This document shows, one piece after another, positions 43,993 through 56,056 of a stretch of DNA of 64,000 bases. Every line of letters begins with the position of its first letter. Position 1 is the first letter of the stretch. The notes under the pieces were generated by a model, which was not told where the DNA came from, ran no database searches, and was given only the letters and a program-made list of their open reading frames with translations. Source of the DNA: Gymnopilus junonius (Eukaryota; Basidiomycota; Agaricomycetes; Agaricales; Galerinaceae); NCBI GenBank assembly GCA_015501075.1, contig JADNYJ010000002.1, positions 248,001 to 312,000 on the forward strand, written 5' to 3'. Position numbers and translations under genes: made by a program.

Positions 43993-46900
43993 ATGGTGTA
44001 AGACTTTTGAGACTACATCCCCGTTCCTCGCGCATATAGCTGACTATCTTTTCGACAGTCCGCAGAATGGCCATCTCCCAGGCCGTGCTCAGCAGTCTCC
44101 TTTCCCGTCAAATGTCGATTCCTCCTCCTTTCTCCTTGACTCTCCCCAAGTTGCCAAGCAAATGGCTGCACTTACCGCTGCCAGTCAGGCAAGAATAGCT
44201 CAGAACTCCCGTATCCCCACCTCCTCAATTCCTGCTCCCGGCGGAACAAGTTCGGCGCCATACCTCGGAGGAATCAACAACTCTCACAGCTTTCCTTCAG
44301 GAGGTCATGATCTTTTAAACACCTCTTCTAATGGACATGCGAATTTCCAAATTCCGAACAATTACAGTCTCCCAAACTCGTCTGCTAACCCCTCCTTTCT
44401 TGACCCTTCCATGTCACAGCCTAATTCTTTACGAAATCAGCCCCCTCCCAACTCTCCCCTGAAGCAGCGCCAGCATGGTTTCCTCCAAGGCCTTGCAGGG
44501 CTCATGGCAAAGAGAGGCACCCCCCTTCCTCCCTCTCTCACTGGCATCCCATCGCCTAATTACGACCCCAGTGCTTCCGTTTGGACCATCATCGAGCCTT
44601 CCGGAGAAGTCGGTTCATTCAGACTCGCTGGCAAAGACATAGACTTGTTCAAACTCTGGGGTTTGGTGTATCAACATGGTGGTGGGCTTGCGGTATGCAT
44701 CTCATTGCCTCTTTCTTGACTTCATTTAATGTCCAACCAGGTCACTAATGCAAATTCATGGGGTTCGATGCTTCATCACTTCGACCTGCCTGAACACTTC
44801 CCTGAGGTGCAGGCAAATGGTTCAACTTCAGTGGCCACCATGCTTTCTCAGTATTACATGGCCCTTCTACATCCCTTCGAAGAAATGTACAAGAAAAATA
44901 TACAGGAGCAGCAAAAGAAAGCTCAGCTATCGCAGCAACAGCGGCAGGGAGGTATGCCAGGTCAGCAGTTTCCAAACACCATAGCTTTGGGACGACCCGG
45001 ACCGGGTATGCCAAATATTCAGCAGCAGCAAGCAATGAGATCGACTGGTTCAAACAGTCTCATGGCTCAGGTTATGCCGCCCACTAATGGTATGGGGCAG
45101 TACCCCCAGATGCATGGCCAGAATAGGCCTTCTTCCTCTCAAAATCCTCATCAGGCCCCAGGACACGAATCTCATAGTGCTTCAACACCTTCAGAAATTG
45201 ACCCTCTTGCACATAGTGTCGAGTCCAATCTTCTGGATCAAGATATTCATGGAATTAAGCGCAAGCATGATCAAGATGACAGAGACTTGAAAAGAGTCCG
45301 ACAGAAGACTGGTAAGTAAAACCGATGATTTTGCCTTTTCTCCCTATCTTCTCACATCTGTTATTAGATCCCCCTGAAAGCAGCTCGGTAGGTTTAGTTC
45401 ACATTTTCAGTCTTTGCCAACTAACCTCTTCTTCTTACCCTAAGATACTTATGTCGATGACCTCAGACTCTACCACTAACATCCAGACTCGACAATCCTC
45501 CCAACCGCCTTCCGGCCTCAGTCGGCAACAATCATCTCGCCGCAAAATCGAGTACGTTCCTCTTGCGCGGGAAGTTCAAACCCACGGTGGACGAGATTTG
45601 CAAGCCATTGATACTGAATGGCATAATGGTGTCTTCAAAAGACCGCTACGCGAGATCAACGACTGGGGCGTCGTCGATATTGATTGCTTATGCATGTCCA
45701 TTCGATCAAGGCTTTCCGTCGAATTATCCTATGCATTGACAACTTTAACTGTCTTATCAACCATGCGTGGCCAATCCCCTGGTGCTGGGTTTCCTGTTTA
45801 CCAGTGCGCAGATTTACTGGACGACGTTCTTGATTTGATGGAGGAGTTGGCTTTCGGGGAACCCGAAAAAAGTACAATCATCAAAGGCACCGATGGAGAT
45901 TTGAGGATTGTTACAAATCGGGAGCTAGTTTCCATGGTTCAAGATACCCAAGGTCTTCCATTCGCCTCTCTGGACATTCATCAAGGTCCAGAAGGTCCGA
46001 GCTTAGGACCGCAGCAGCGGCCAGGTATTATCATCATGACAATTGTCAACATGATTCGGAATCTGTGCCTGTTCAGCGACAACTTGGAGTTTCTCTCCAG
46101 TCACCCAAGACTAATAGACATGCTCTTGCGTTTGTGTTCAGTCACGCGTACTGAAGGTAAACCTCCCGCTCCAGCATCCAACAATATCACCCTGTCGGAT
46201 CTTCTAGTTATCCGAAAAGATACTTTGAATGTCCTGATGTGTACCGCTGGCTTCACCAATCTTGCGACCAGCCTCTCTTCGCCAACGACTATTCGATTGG
46301 CAAGGCGTACGTTCGAACTATGTGCGTCTTACCTTGTGGATCCCACAGACGCTCTTTCTCCTCTGGCCAGCGTTCAGCTCGCAGGATTGCCTCCTAATGC
46401 CAATCGCAAACCACCTGCTCTGGCAGACATGGCATTGGAAGTCTTCACTCGAGTTAGTCAAATCGACTCAAACCGACAGGTAATCGCCAAAGCTGTAACA
46501 TCCGAAAAACTCTTCCTTCTTTTGACAAATCTCGTCCATCGCTTGCCCGTTGTTGATGCGGATTTCATCATCATGCAGAGAGACTATTGGCTTTCTTTCG
46601 TCGAGAAACTCGTCATGGCCATCTATTCCCTGGTATTCCTTGCACCATATGAACTGAAGCAAAAAATCAAAGCAGATAGAAGACTGGCCTTCAAGAATAT
46701 GCTACTTCGCGTGGTGCAAAAGTTTTTAGGCCTGCAGGCCCATGATGGCCGTATTTCTTTTGCGATAGTGGCACGGCGTGCAATAGAGGCGATGAAGTTG
46801 TTGGACAAAGCAGAAGAATTGGTGGACACGTCGGAACCAACGATGCCCGTGCTTTCATTTGGGATGGGATTTTCTGATGACAATGAATCGGCGTCGGAAA

Positions 46901-47025
46901 AGGGAACCGGAATGCTTGGAGGTAATCGGGATGTCGCTTGGTCGTTGTTAATGACGCGCGAAGTTCTTCAAGATGAAGTGTTCTTTAATGAGTTGGACAG
47001 CATGGTAAGGGTGGAATATCAGTGA
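43993..47025 (+). CDS. SWI1: ARID-domain SWI/SNF subunit, SWI1-like, 936 aa
   Basis: Predicted exons are 43993-43997, 44059-44692, 44741-45311, 45368-45387 and 45445-47025, which close in phase to 936 residues. The first coding exon would be only 5 nt (ATGGT); this start is inferred from the GTAAGA donor and phase. The ARID/BRIGHT domain (about 140-290) reads HGFLQGLAGLMAKRGTPLPP, GKDIDLFKLWGLVYQHGGG, NSWGSMLHHFDLPEHFP and SVATMLSQYYMALLHPFEEM. A Gln-rich linker follows. After a 20-nt exon the long helical C-terminal domain begins (IEYVPLAREVQTHGGRDLQA, PGIIIMTIVNMIRNLCLFSD), matching Swi1/BAF250-type proteins. It would bind DNA and anchor the chromatin-remodelling complex. Confidence 0.88.
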
Positions 47026-47209
47026 AATTGGATTCCGGATCTCTCAGTTGTATATTTTATGTTTACTGTTTTGAGTTGTATTTACTTTGTACTATTTATA
47101 ATTTCATCCCTTGACACGTGACCATGAGGCAATTCGGTTTGTAACGCGCGTCCATCTTCCGTTCAAAGACTCCGCAATCCAAGATAACAATTAGCGCCAC
47201 ACGCGTCCC

Positions 47210-49234
47210 ATGTCAGAGCACGTCCCTCCCCAACTTATTCTCAGCAAGTGCCAGAAGATTCACAATCTTATTCAAGTCATGGACCGTCTGAACCCCAGAT
47301 ACTTATTATCCCCACAACAGATTCTGTCAATTTCCAGAAAGGCTTTCTTGGCGCAGAAGGCGAACGAGCTACTATTGAAGGTGAATTACAACTGAAAGCT
47401 GTCGATGCCGCTCGTTGGGGACGTGTGTAAGTCGATTGACAGACCATATCTCTCCGGCATTCAAGTTCATTCGGTTTTCGAAAGAGTGGTCTCGTTGCGT
47501 TCCTTCGAAAGCGCCTATCAACATGAAGTCGAATTATCATACGTGGAGGTTGAATTGTACCGCAAATCAGGCCCAGGAGGACCTACAATTCCGCCCACGA
47601 TGCCCTTCTCCATCCCTCTCTTGCAGGATACTCCGCAATCGATCCAAACGTCGCACTCCTTTCTTGGTCATACCCTGACCGCATCCTTCTACCCTGTGGA
47701 CGGACGCCAACCTATTTTCTCCAAGAGTCTTACTGTGCATACCCGACGATACTCGGCCCATGCATCTACCCTGCCCGCATCACCTGAAGTACACTCGATA
47801 GATAATCCTACTCATGTCGAAGTGCAAGTTCCAAGAAATACATTTACTTCGGGTGAGCCTATTCCTCTATATGTCACCGTACCGCCCCCAAGTAGAGAGA
47901 CCGTGGTCAACAAAGGCCTCAGGCTTCGTAATGTGCGGACTGAACTTGTTCGCGTGATTAAAGTGAGACGAGATGTCGAGGATCATGATGCCGACACCGA
48001 CAGCGATATTGGAATGGAAGAAACAGAGTCGCAATCACAGAGCGGTTCGTCTCACCTCGAAGCTCATGGACAACAATCTGAACCATCATCTTCGAAGTTG
48101 CCGTTGTCACCTCTCTTCCTGGGTTCATCTTATAGGGCCATTATTGCGCGATCCGGAGCCTCTTGTCGTTTCCATTCCTCTCGTCCGATACAGCTACGCT
48201 TCGTTCTACATCAGACGTCCTCGGGAACAGCTTCCGACTCTCATGGGCACCTAGGTCAAATTGAAAGTGACATTGAAAATCCTCTTTTAACTCAGTCGAC
48301 GATCCTGCATTCAGTGTCGTTCTACATAAAGGTGCATATATCCTTCGTCGACACGTCAAACCAGACAGAGCGGGTGTCTACCGTCGTCATTCCTATTTCC
48401 ATCCTTCCACCCCCTGCCCCATTGCCACAGGTTTCACAGACGCTCGATGACGCATATCAAAAGAAACATGACCGTCCTCCCGCAAGGACTGTCAGACAAG
48501 AGGAAGCAGACCCTTCTATACCTCATTATTCGGAAGGCGAAGCTGGTCCCAGCATGCTATCCAGCGGTGCGCCACCTCCGTTTGAGGAACGTGATGCCCC
48601 ACCACCATTCTTTGTGTCTGCCTTTGATACCTCTTCTACATCCCGACTTCCTACATTTCAAGAATCTGAGAGCGAAATCATCCTCCCAGAGGTAAATGAT
48701 CACATGGACGAGGTTCCGCTTCTTCGAGAGATACCTGGTGAAGGGACCATTTTTGGATTTCCCCCTGACCAACAGTTTGATGGACATTCAGAGGACATGC
48801 AGCGGTCCTTGACTCCACCACCAACTCTAGAAATGGCATCCAGGGATACAAATCTGACTGCCTTGACCGATCAGCCTAGTCATATCACAATAGAGGCCAT
48901 AAATCTTGTGCTCGACCAACGGGAAGAGGTTGTCCAGGTGGAGGAACAACCCCCACCTCCTCCTGCAATGGATGATCCTTCAGATCCTCCACCTTCTATT
49001 GATTCTGATTTTAGATCACCTGCAACAGTCGGGCAAGGGTCTCCTAGTCGGGCAGCATCCCATTCGTATCACCAAAGTGATGCCAATCATACATTACAAA
49101 CGCCCACTCCTGCTTCCCCTCCAGAAGAGGCACAGGTTTCCCATGGGCATGCACCACCGCCCTATCTCAACCCAGATGGTCACCACGAGATAGAGAATGA
49201 CCAAGTTGTGAGGCCCCCGCCATACGCTGATTGA
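47210..49234 (+). CDS. Alpha-arrestin-like protein with PPxY motifs
   Basis: Exon 2 (47485-49234) is clear, and exon 1 ends at 47426 before a GTAAGT intron, giving WGRV-VVSLRSFESAYQHE. Arrestin-like beta-sandwich segments include ILIIPTTDSVNFQKGFLGAE, VEVELYRKSGPGGPTIPP, FLGHTLTASFYPVDG, VEVQVPRNTFTSGEPIPLYV and VSTVVIPISILPPPAP. The C-terminal half is Pro/Ser rich with PPPY twice (APPPYLNPD, RPPPYAD) and PPPF twice. PPxY motifs are known to recruit Rsp5/Nedd4 ubiquitin ligases to cargo for endocytosis. The N-terminus is uncertain: the only plausible ATG (47210) is out of frame with the arrestin reading by one base, which implies an indel, a 23-nt intron, or another 5' exon. Confidence 0.75.
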
Positions 49235-49449
49235 ACCCTCGTAGTATTTTGTCGTAGAACTGTAAAACCTGGAATGAAACCTAGGAGAACAATCCATAAT
49301 TCTAAATGATATATTCAGGGAGTATTACAAATGTACGGTGCTAGAAAAAAAAGAGAATAGTAGTAGGAAAGCATAGAAAAGTCAAGGATCATGACAATAA
49401 CTCAGTGGTGCGAAATGTTCTCAAATATGTTCCAAAGCAAAATCAGCCT
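49235..49449. terminator. Shared 3' region of arrestin-like and Rab5 genes
   Basis: 215 bp between convergent stops. It is AT-rich with AAAAAAAAGAG at about 49345. It probably holds both polyadenylation regions; no exact site is claimed. Confidence 0.4.
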
Positions 49450-50444
49450 TCAGCAATTGCAAGCATCCTTGCCCTTAGTCGCATTCTCCTCGAGATTCAC
49501 ACCTTGTTGCCGTGTACTGTCTGTGCGACCCCCGCTTGCCCCTGGTCGTCCTGAACCACCTCGACTAGCAGCCAATATATGTTCGATGGGAATCTTCTTG
49601 GCTGCACAGAACGTTACATCTCGTTGGGAAATGCGAAAAGGCATTACTTACCAATTTCGGTGAAGATGTCTACGATGCCCTCACCGGTCTTTGCGCTGGT
49701 CTCGAAGAACAATAGTCCGGCTTCTGTGGCGTAGGCTTGAGCCTCTTCGCGAGGAACTTGTCGAAGACTTTCAGGTTCTCCAGCTGTCCCCGCAGTTTCT
49801 CCAGGAGTCGCAGTTGCATCATCAGCCTCATCCTCCGACTCCGAATGTGATGCAGCGGAAGGCGATGAAGCGGAGGGTTGTACTAGGTCAACCTTATTCC
49901 CAGCTAGTGCGATGACGATATTGGGGTTGGCCTGGCGTTGCAATTCCTTGACCCATGACTTGGCTTTTTCCAGGCTGCTGGCCTTAGTGACATCATATAC
50001 AACGACGGCTGCCTGCGCATTGCGATAGTACATTGGCTATATGACAACAATGAGAACACAACGTAGGGCATCTCAGCATTTACTCACAGCCAAGGAATGG
50101 AAGCGCTCTTGTCCGGCTGTATCCCAAATTTCGTATCTTAGAATACGGTCTTCCAACCGACATTTCTGCGTGAGGAATGCAGCACCTATAGTAGGTTCTT
50201 TGTTGGGTTGGAACTCATTGGAAACCTGAAAAGGTAAGATAAATGTAAGGAGATAGGGCAGAAATATCGAGGGAACAACACACAAATCGAAGGACCACAG
50301 ATGATTTGCCCACAGCAGCTTCACCTGGAGAGAGAAGCAGTTCAAAATGATGATGGGAAGGTGGGAGCACTTGCTAGACAAACCTAAAAGGACAAGTTTG
50401 ACCTGGACAGACTTGTCCGCAGAACCAGAGGCAGTCTCGGACAT
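49450..50444 (-). CDS. YPT5: Rab5-type GTPase (Vps21/Ypt5), 258 aa
   Basis: Exons 50444-50384, 50324-50284, 50225-50088, 50036-49652 and 49601-49450 close in phase to 258 residues. G1 is [17 protein letters not shown], split by intron 1. The effector loop has [11 protein letters not shown]3 is [21 protein letters not shown]4 is AGNKVDL and G5 is ETSAKTG. The C-terminus CNC is a double-prenylation motif. Rab5 proteins control early endosome fusion and vacuolar sorting. About 37 acidic/Ser residues ([20 protein letters not shown]...) are inserted between G4 and G5, making it longer than the usual 210-220 residues. Confidence 0.95.
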
Positions 50445-50620
50445 GGTATAGAAAATAAAGATGAAGAAATGATAGGTTTAATGAAGGAGTCGGTGGAAGT
50501 GAGCCGTAACGGTCGTAGTGACTGCGAAGGCGGTGTACAGCGCCGTGTTTGTCTGATGTTTGTCGTGAAAGCATCATTATTCCTTTTCGGTCATTACACT
50601 CTACTTGTGTCTATCATAAT

Positions 50621-52757
50621 CTACGCTCCATAGAATGGCTGCAACTCATCACATGTCGTATAAATATCATTGTCGAGCTCAACTCGCCAAAAGGATTTGA
50701 ACACGTCAGGGCATTTGAACGCAACATCGACGGGGGAAGAGTCTAGAGCATTGTCCCTGACAGTTAGCGAATCTTCTCTTTTCCATACTGTCCTCGTCAC
50801 CGAGTTCTTTTTCAGAGCAGGGGCGTTCGGAAAGGCTGCAGTTTGGTCGTAAAACCAGTACGATTTCGACGCATATGTGGTCTCCTTTTCTTTTAAGAAA
50901 GCCATGTACTTCCCGTGCGGATCGCCGTAAGCTGCCGAAATGGCTGCTACGTGCGGATATAACTGTGTCGCGTCTTCATCCCCAGGATCCGTCGATATGA
51001 GGAAGTCCACTGCCGTCTGAATCGTTGCTCCGTATCTTGATTTGCAGGACCAAAGATCAATCCCTAGTTCGTCGCCCAACTTGGCATTGGTCTGAATAAG
51101 GTCCGTAAGACACAGGCAGGTGACGTTTCTGGGGGCACTTACTATCAGGGCTTCAACATTGAAGCAACGATAATGATATGGTCGAGTGCGCACTGCTTCA
51201 AAAGGCTGCTCACCGGTCTTAGCGATCTGATCCAGAAAAGCGGTCTTGCAGAAGTTTTGCAATATTTTGATGGCTCCTGACCGATCACCTAGGAGATATT
51301 TGGCCGCAGCAAGCTGGGAAATATAAAATGTGCCATGATTGCTAGAGCTGAATGAGCAAAACTATCATGAAATACAAATGCAAAGCAATACTTTGGACGG
51401 GATGCTGTTATTTTTCCTACTTCGCTTGTGGCGAGCCATTCGCTGTAATCAGATGCCCAGGACGCCATTCCCTGGTGGCGGGTCTCGTTCCAATCAGGGC
51501 TCCCCGCAGCTTTGAGTATCGAGATACCATTGACAACCTTAACCAGACCTCGAAGATCAAGAACTCCAGTAAATGTTCCATCTTGACCACTTTGGCCTGG
51601 TCCTCGAACGATTTGGCCAAACTGGACATTGGGATTCATCTTCGTCGTTTGATTTAAAAAGAATGTTTCGATAATATCTGCAGCACTTTTCGAATACGAT
51701 GAAGATTTCTGTAGTGCAAATGCGACGGCATTGTATATCACGGCTTGGGAGGCAGAGTTAATCGCTTCGGGGCCCTTCAATGTCCGTACATCAGGATTGA
51801 CAGCGCCATCGCGGGGAAAGTAAGAACAAGTTGTCCACGCTACGGTAGTAGGTTGGTGAAAGAGACTGCATAATAAACTGATGACGTACTGGCACTAGGT
51901 TCAAGGCTCTTCGTCGGGGACGCGGTGCAAGAGACCTTTGAAGTTTTTGCAGCAGCTTGAGCAGGTCCATGGGTCCGCCTATCGGAAGCGGAGGTGGTGG
52001 ACGAAGAAGGATTTAAAACAACAATGCTCGAAGCTGGTAAAGGGGTAGGAAAGGATACTACTGGCTCCCGCTTTGAAAGCTCTGCCCTTTCGCTCGGAGC
52101 TCTTGTCACACCAGGTGGAGTGCTAAATCCTTCTGTTCGAAGGTTTGGGATGGCTAAGATAGACTGGGCCTGCTCGTGATTAACATTCGAACCGTTCGAT
52201 CGAGGAAGAGAGGTATTATCCCCACTCAAACTCTCATAATGGTTCAAACTCGGATAAAGATCATGAATGACATATGTGCGATCAGTGGGGCTACACCAGT
52301 CGCAGTTAGGCCAATGGCTATAGATAAAATAAGTGCTGAGATCACGACATTGACTACGAGCAACTCACTACGGTGCCCAGCTGAGAAAATCATGCGCGTC
52401 CCCGCTGGGCGGTAAGTTACCTCCTGAACTTACAATGGCTACATATGATAAAGGTTAGATTTAGATCTCAACAGTGTTGATTTTCGGCAGGGCTGGCTCA
52501 TACATACTCCATGGACCTCTGCGTGCCGAGGCGTCTGCCTCGCGAAAAATATTGGTCTGGGCATCAGCGGTGGAAGAGCTTCCGCTGAATCGGCTTTTGG
52601 CCTGAGCGATAACATATTCAATATTCACCCAATCATTGGGGTCACCTGAATAGCAGTGCGCATGAGCCGGACGACATTCTGGAAATTGACGCCACATACC
52701 AAGAGTACAAGCTACCAGGCTCGAGATCACGGCAAGATTAAGTGAAGATAATTTCAT
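50621..52757 (-). CDS. Secreted alginate-lyase-like / chondroitin AC lyase-fold enzyme
   Basis: The start MKLSSLNLAVISSLVACTLG is a signal peptide. LPPSGDAHDFLSWAP and HWPNCDWC form the N-terminal substrate-side motif of fungal alginate-lyase-like proteins. A Ser/Pro/Thr-rich insert of about 120 residues follows. The (alpha/alpha) barrel then continues with SYFPRDGAVNPDVRTLKGPE, AINSASQAVIYNAVAFAL, NHGTFYISQLAAAKYLLGD and PFEAVRTRPYHYRCFNVEAL. Five or more short introns are present; not all boundaries were fixed (the one near 52440 is ambiguous). The family is assigned to polysaccharide lyases acting on uronic-acid polymers; the true substrate in fungi is unclear. It is divergent from the acyl-CoA synthetase gene. 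Confidence 0.8.
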
Positions 52758-53095
52758 GATTATGATGGAGGACGAAGAGAACCAGCTTAAGAAACATAGG
52801 AGATTCGAGTGACGGCATTTATGGGCAGCATTGAAGATTGGACTGGACGTGCAAGAAACAGAAAAAATTTAAAAGGACCTGAACGAATAGGGGCAGGACG
52901 ACAAAATGACAAATAGAGTTTATGCAGTGAAATTTGCGGGGTCAATGCGGGGTCCCGAGGGGCGATCATTAACGCGGGGTAATGCAATGCCGGCATGTTA
53001 AGTTGAGTGGACTGAGAATAAGCAGAGATATAACCTCTCTTTCTCCTCCTCCTCCTCCTCCTCCTCCATCATCCTCTCTCCCTCCTCCCACCGAG
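52758..53095. promoter_or_regulatory. Divergent promoter with CCT microsatellite
   Basis: 338 bp between divergent starts. A (CTC)n microsatellite of about 25 bp followed by more pyrimidine-rich sequence (53040-53090) precedes the synthetase ATG, a typical fungal CT-rich leader. Confidence 0.55.
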
Positions 53096-55803
53096 ATGGC
53101 CGCCTTTACTCCTACTCCTGCCAGCATCCCCCCTACAAATGTTCTCCTCAGACTGAAGGATCTCCCAGAACCCCACCCAAATTACCACCCTTTGGTACGT
53201 TCTTTACACTTCGGATGGGATGAAAATTTGACTCCAACTTTAGAATCCGTTGGCATTCATCCTACGAGCAGCTCAAATATACCCTGATAAGGTTGCATTG
53301 GTACATACAGATGTACAGCATCCAGTCGTATATACCTTCTCAGTCTGGTAACCAAATAATTCTCAACATTTGCCTTTTCCTACGTATGCTGACGTTTTTG
53401 CAGGGCACAACGTGTTCAGAATCTTGCGTATGCGTTGATCAATGCTGGCGTTAAGCCTGGTGACCGCGTTGGTGTCATTGCTCCCAATTGGTGCGCCTCC
53501 CTTTTCACCGATAAATTTTAATTTTCCAACGGAAGAACCTTAGTCCACTAATAGCCGGTATTGAATATCCCATTTGCTATGCTCCTTCCGTTCCCATATC
53601 CTTTTTTCAGATGCTCATCACGGCGTCCTGGCTGCCCGTGCAGTAATCACCCCAATTAATACCCGTCTCAAGCCATCCGAGGTCGCATACATCATCGAGC
53701 ACAGTCAATGCAGTATCCTCCTCGTTGACTATGAGTACCTTCACCTCGTGGCCGGCACTAAGGTACCCGTTGTGGTATCGAATGATACAGGACGAGCCGG
53801 AGACCCATATGAAGATTTCCTAACTGCCGGAAGACAGTTTAGCGCTGAAAAAGGATGGTCAGGCCTGGATCCTGAACCCAACGAGAATGCCGCCGCCGAA
53901 CTATGTTACACGTACGTTTGATTTGAAATACATAGCACCTCGACTAATACAACGTATTCATAGGTCTGGAACGACCGGAAGAGTAAGTCATACCGATTTT
54001 ATGTCTCCTTAACCACTTCATACCTTCTGCTGCTAGCCGAAAGGTGTTATAACGACTCTCAGAGGTAATTACCTCTACTACTTCGCTGAAAATTTCACAT
54101 ACTGATTTATTTGACAGGTTCTTACCTGGCTGCAATCGCCAATGCCTTTGAGGGACAGTGAGTGTCCCACATATGTTTCTTGGATCATATTACCGACGCA
54201 TTGAACCCAACCAGAATGAATCGAAATTCTACTTACCTTTGGTAAATCTGCAACGTCATTTCTTGACCTGCATGGGCTGAATATTCGGAATCGAGGATTT
54301 TACCCATGTTCCATGCTGCAGGATGGACGTTCCCTTGGGCCAGTGTCTTCGCTTTCGCAAAGCAGGCAAGACCCACATTATATTTACTGTCATAGCTATT
54401 GACTATGCTGCTCATTTCTTAAGGTTACTTTGCGGACGGTTAACTATACCCAGATCTGGAACCATTTCCTTCATTCTGGCGTCACACACTATTGTGCTGC
54501 ACCAACAGTTCAGGTGAGCAGCGTCGTTATATGCTCATATTTGAATATTTTCCAGACGATCCTCCCCAGATTGGAATTGTCAACGATCCACAAGCTAAGA
54601 AGCCTGCTCAGGCAATTTCGGCGATTATAGGTCTGCCGAATCAGTGTATGGCGCAACGATTCGAGTACTTACATGCTCTTTTAAGCTGGTGCTGCACCAA
54701 CTGCGCATCTCATCGCAGAATTGGAAAAAACTGGGATTAAGCCCATTCACGTCTACGGTCTAACGTTAGTCTGATATCGATTTTTCCGACCGTTTATTTG
54801 AACGCACTGACATCCCATAATTTGTACTTGTAGTGAAGTAAGCATTGCACCCTGCCAATTTGCGAGGATGCTTATAAGTTGTACAAGACATATGGTCCTT
54901 TCACTCGGAATTATGAACATCCATCATGGGCCGATTTACCCCTGGAACAACGTGCTCGTCTCATGGCGCGTCAAGGCCACGCATTTGCCACGGCCGAAGA
55001 AGTTCGGGTAGTATACTCCACAGATTCGGACGATGATGCACCACTGAGAGACGTTCCTCGGGACGGCAAAACCGTTGGTGAGATCGTCACTAGAGGCAAT
55101 ATTGTCATGAAAGAGGTCATTCTGGTTCTCCTGCGTTATTTCACTGATTGTAACAACCGGTTTTCTTCAGTATTTCCGTGATCCGGAGGCCACGCGGAAA
55201 GCCTTTGCTGGAGGTAGCTTCCATAGCGGTGATTTGGCAGTTTGGCATCCAGATGGGTCAATTGCGATCATGGACAGAAGCAAGGACATCATCATATCTG
55301 GAGGAGAGGTGCGCATGGTTATTGAAAGTACATTTACAGGTTTATTCATACATTTTATTATTATTTAGAATGCCTCATCCCTGTCTATTGAACAAGGTAA
55401 GTAGCTTCCGGGAATTGGAATATAAAGCGTTAAGCTGACAGGTTTACTTTTTTTTTTCTGGTAGAGCTTGCTAGTCACCCTCATGTGCTTGAAGTAAGCG
55501 TTGTGGCGCGTAAACATCCCAAATGGGGAGAGCGACCAATGGCATTTGTGGTGCTTCACCCTCAACACGCAGCAACTTGGGAAAATCGCCATAAGCTTTT
55601 CGAAAAGGACTTGAAAGAACACGCGAAAACAAGGTTACCAGGCTTCGCGTGCCCAGAATGGGTTGAAGTCGTTCCAGAATTACCCGTAAGTCAAGCTCTG
55701 TGACGTTATTAATTCTCATTGGCTTATCGTTGTCTTTCAAAAGAAAACTTCGACTGGAAAGATCCTGAAGGTTGAGCTGCGCAAGCGTGTCGCAAAGCTC
55801 TAG
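53096..55803 (+). CDS. AMP-dependent acyl-CoA synthetase with peroxisomal C-terminus
   Basis: At least nine exons. It begins MAAFTPTPASIPPTNVLLRL, continues LAFILRAAQIYPDKVALVHT and GVKPGDRVGVIAPNW. The nucleotide loop SGTTGRPKG is assembled from three exons, the middle one 19 nt (53964-53982). Later motifs are LPMFHAAGWTFPWA, GAAPTAHLIAELEK, HVYGLTETYGPF, the acid-thiol segment FHSGDLAVWHPDG with IMDRSKDIIISGGEN, and the catalytic-Lys region KTSTGKILKVELRKRVAKL. The enzyme would activate a carboxylic acid to acyl-AMP and then acyl-CoA. The C-terminal AKL is a variant PTS1 peroxisomal signal, so a beta-oxidation role is likely. Substrate unknown. Converges with the CNH gene (253 bp between stops). 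Confidence 0.9.
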
Positions 55804-56056
55804 TCCGATATCCACTTATCAATGTACCCATGTAATTTCACCGAATCTAAATGAATATTTATGATGTATGTACTTGCAACCTTCAACTTATAAATGGGAA
55901 TTCTTTATTACAACCAAAGCTACACACAAGACACTACGGAGCCGAAAGCCTTCCTCTTTCGGCATTGAGGTAGATTAAATAAATGCAATAATATACGACG
56001 ATCTACTATCGACCTCGTTTACCTGCTATTGAGACGTGATGGTGAAAAAAAAAATG

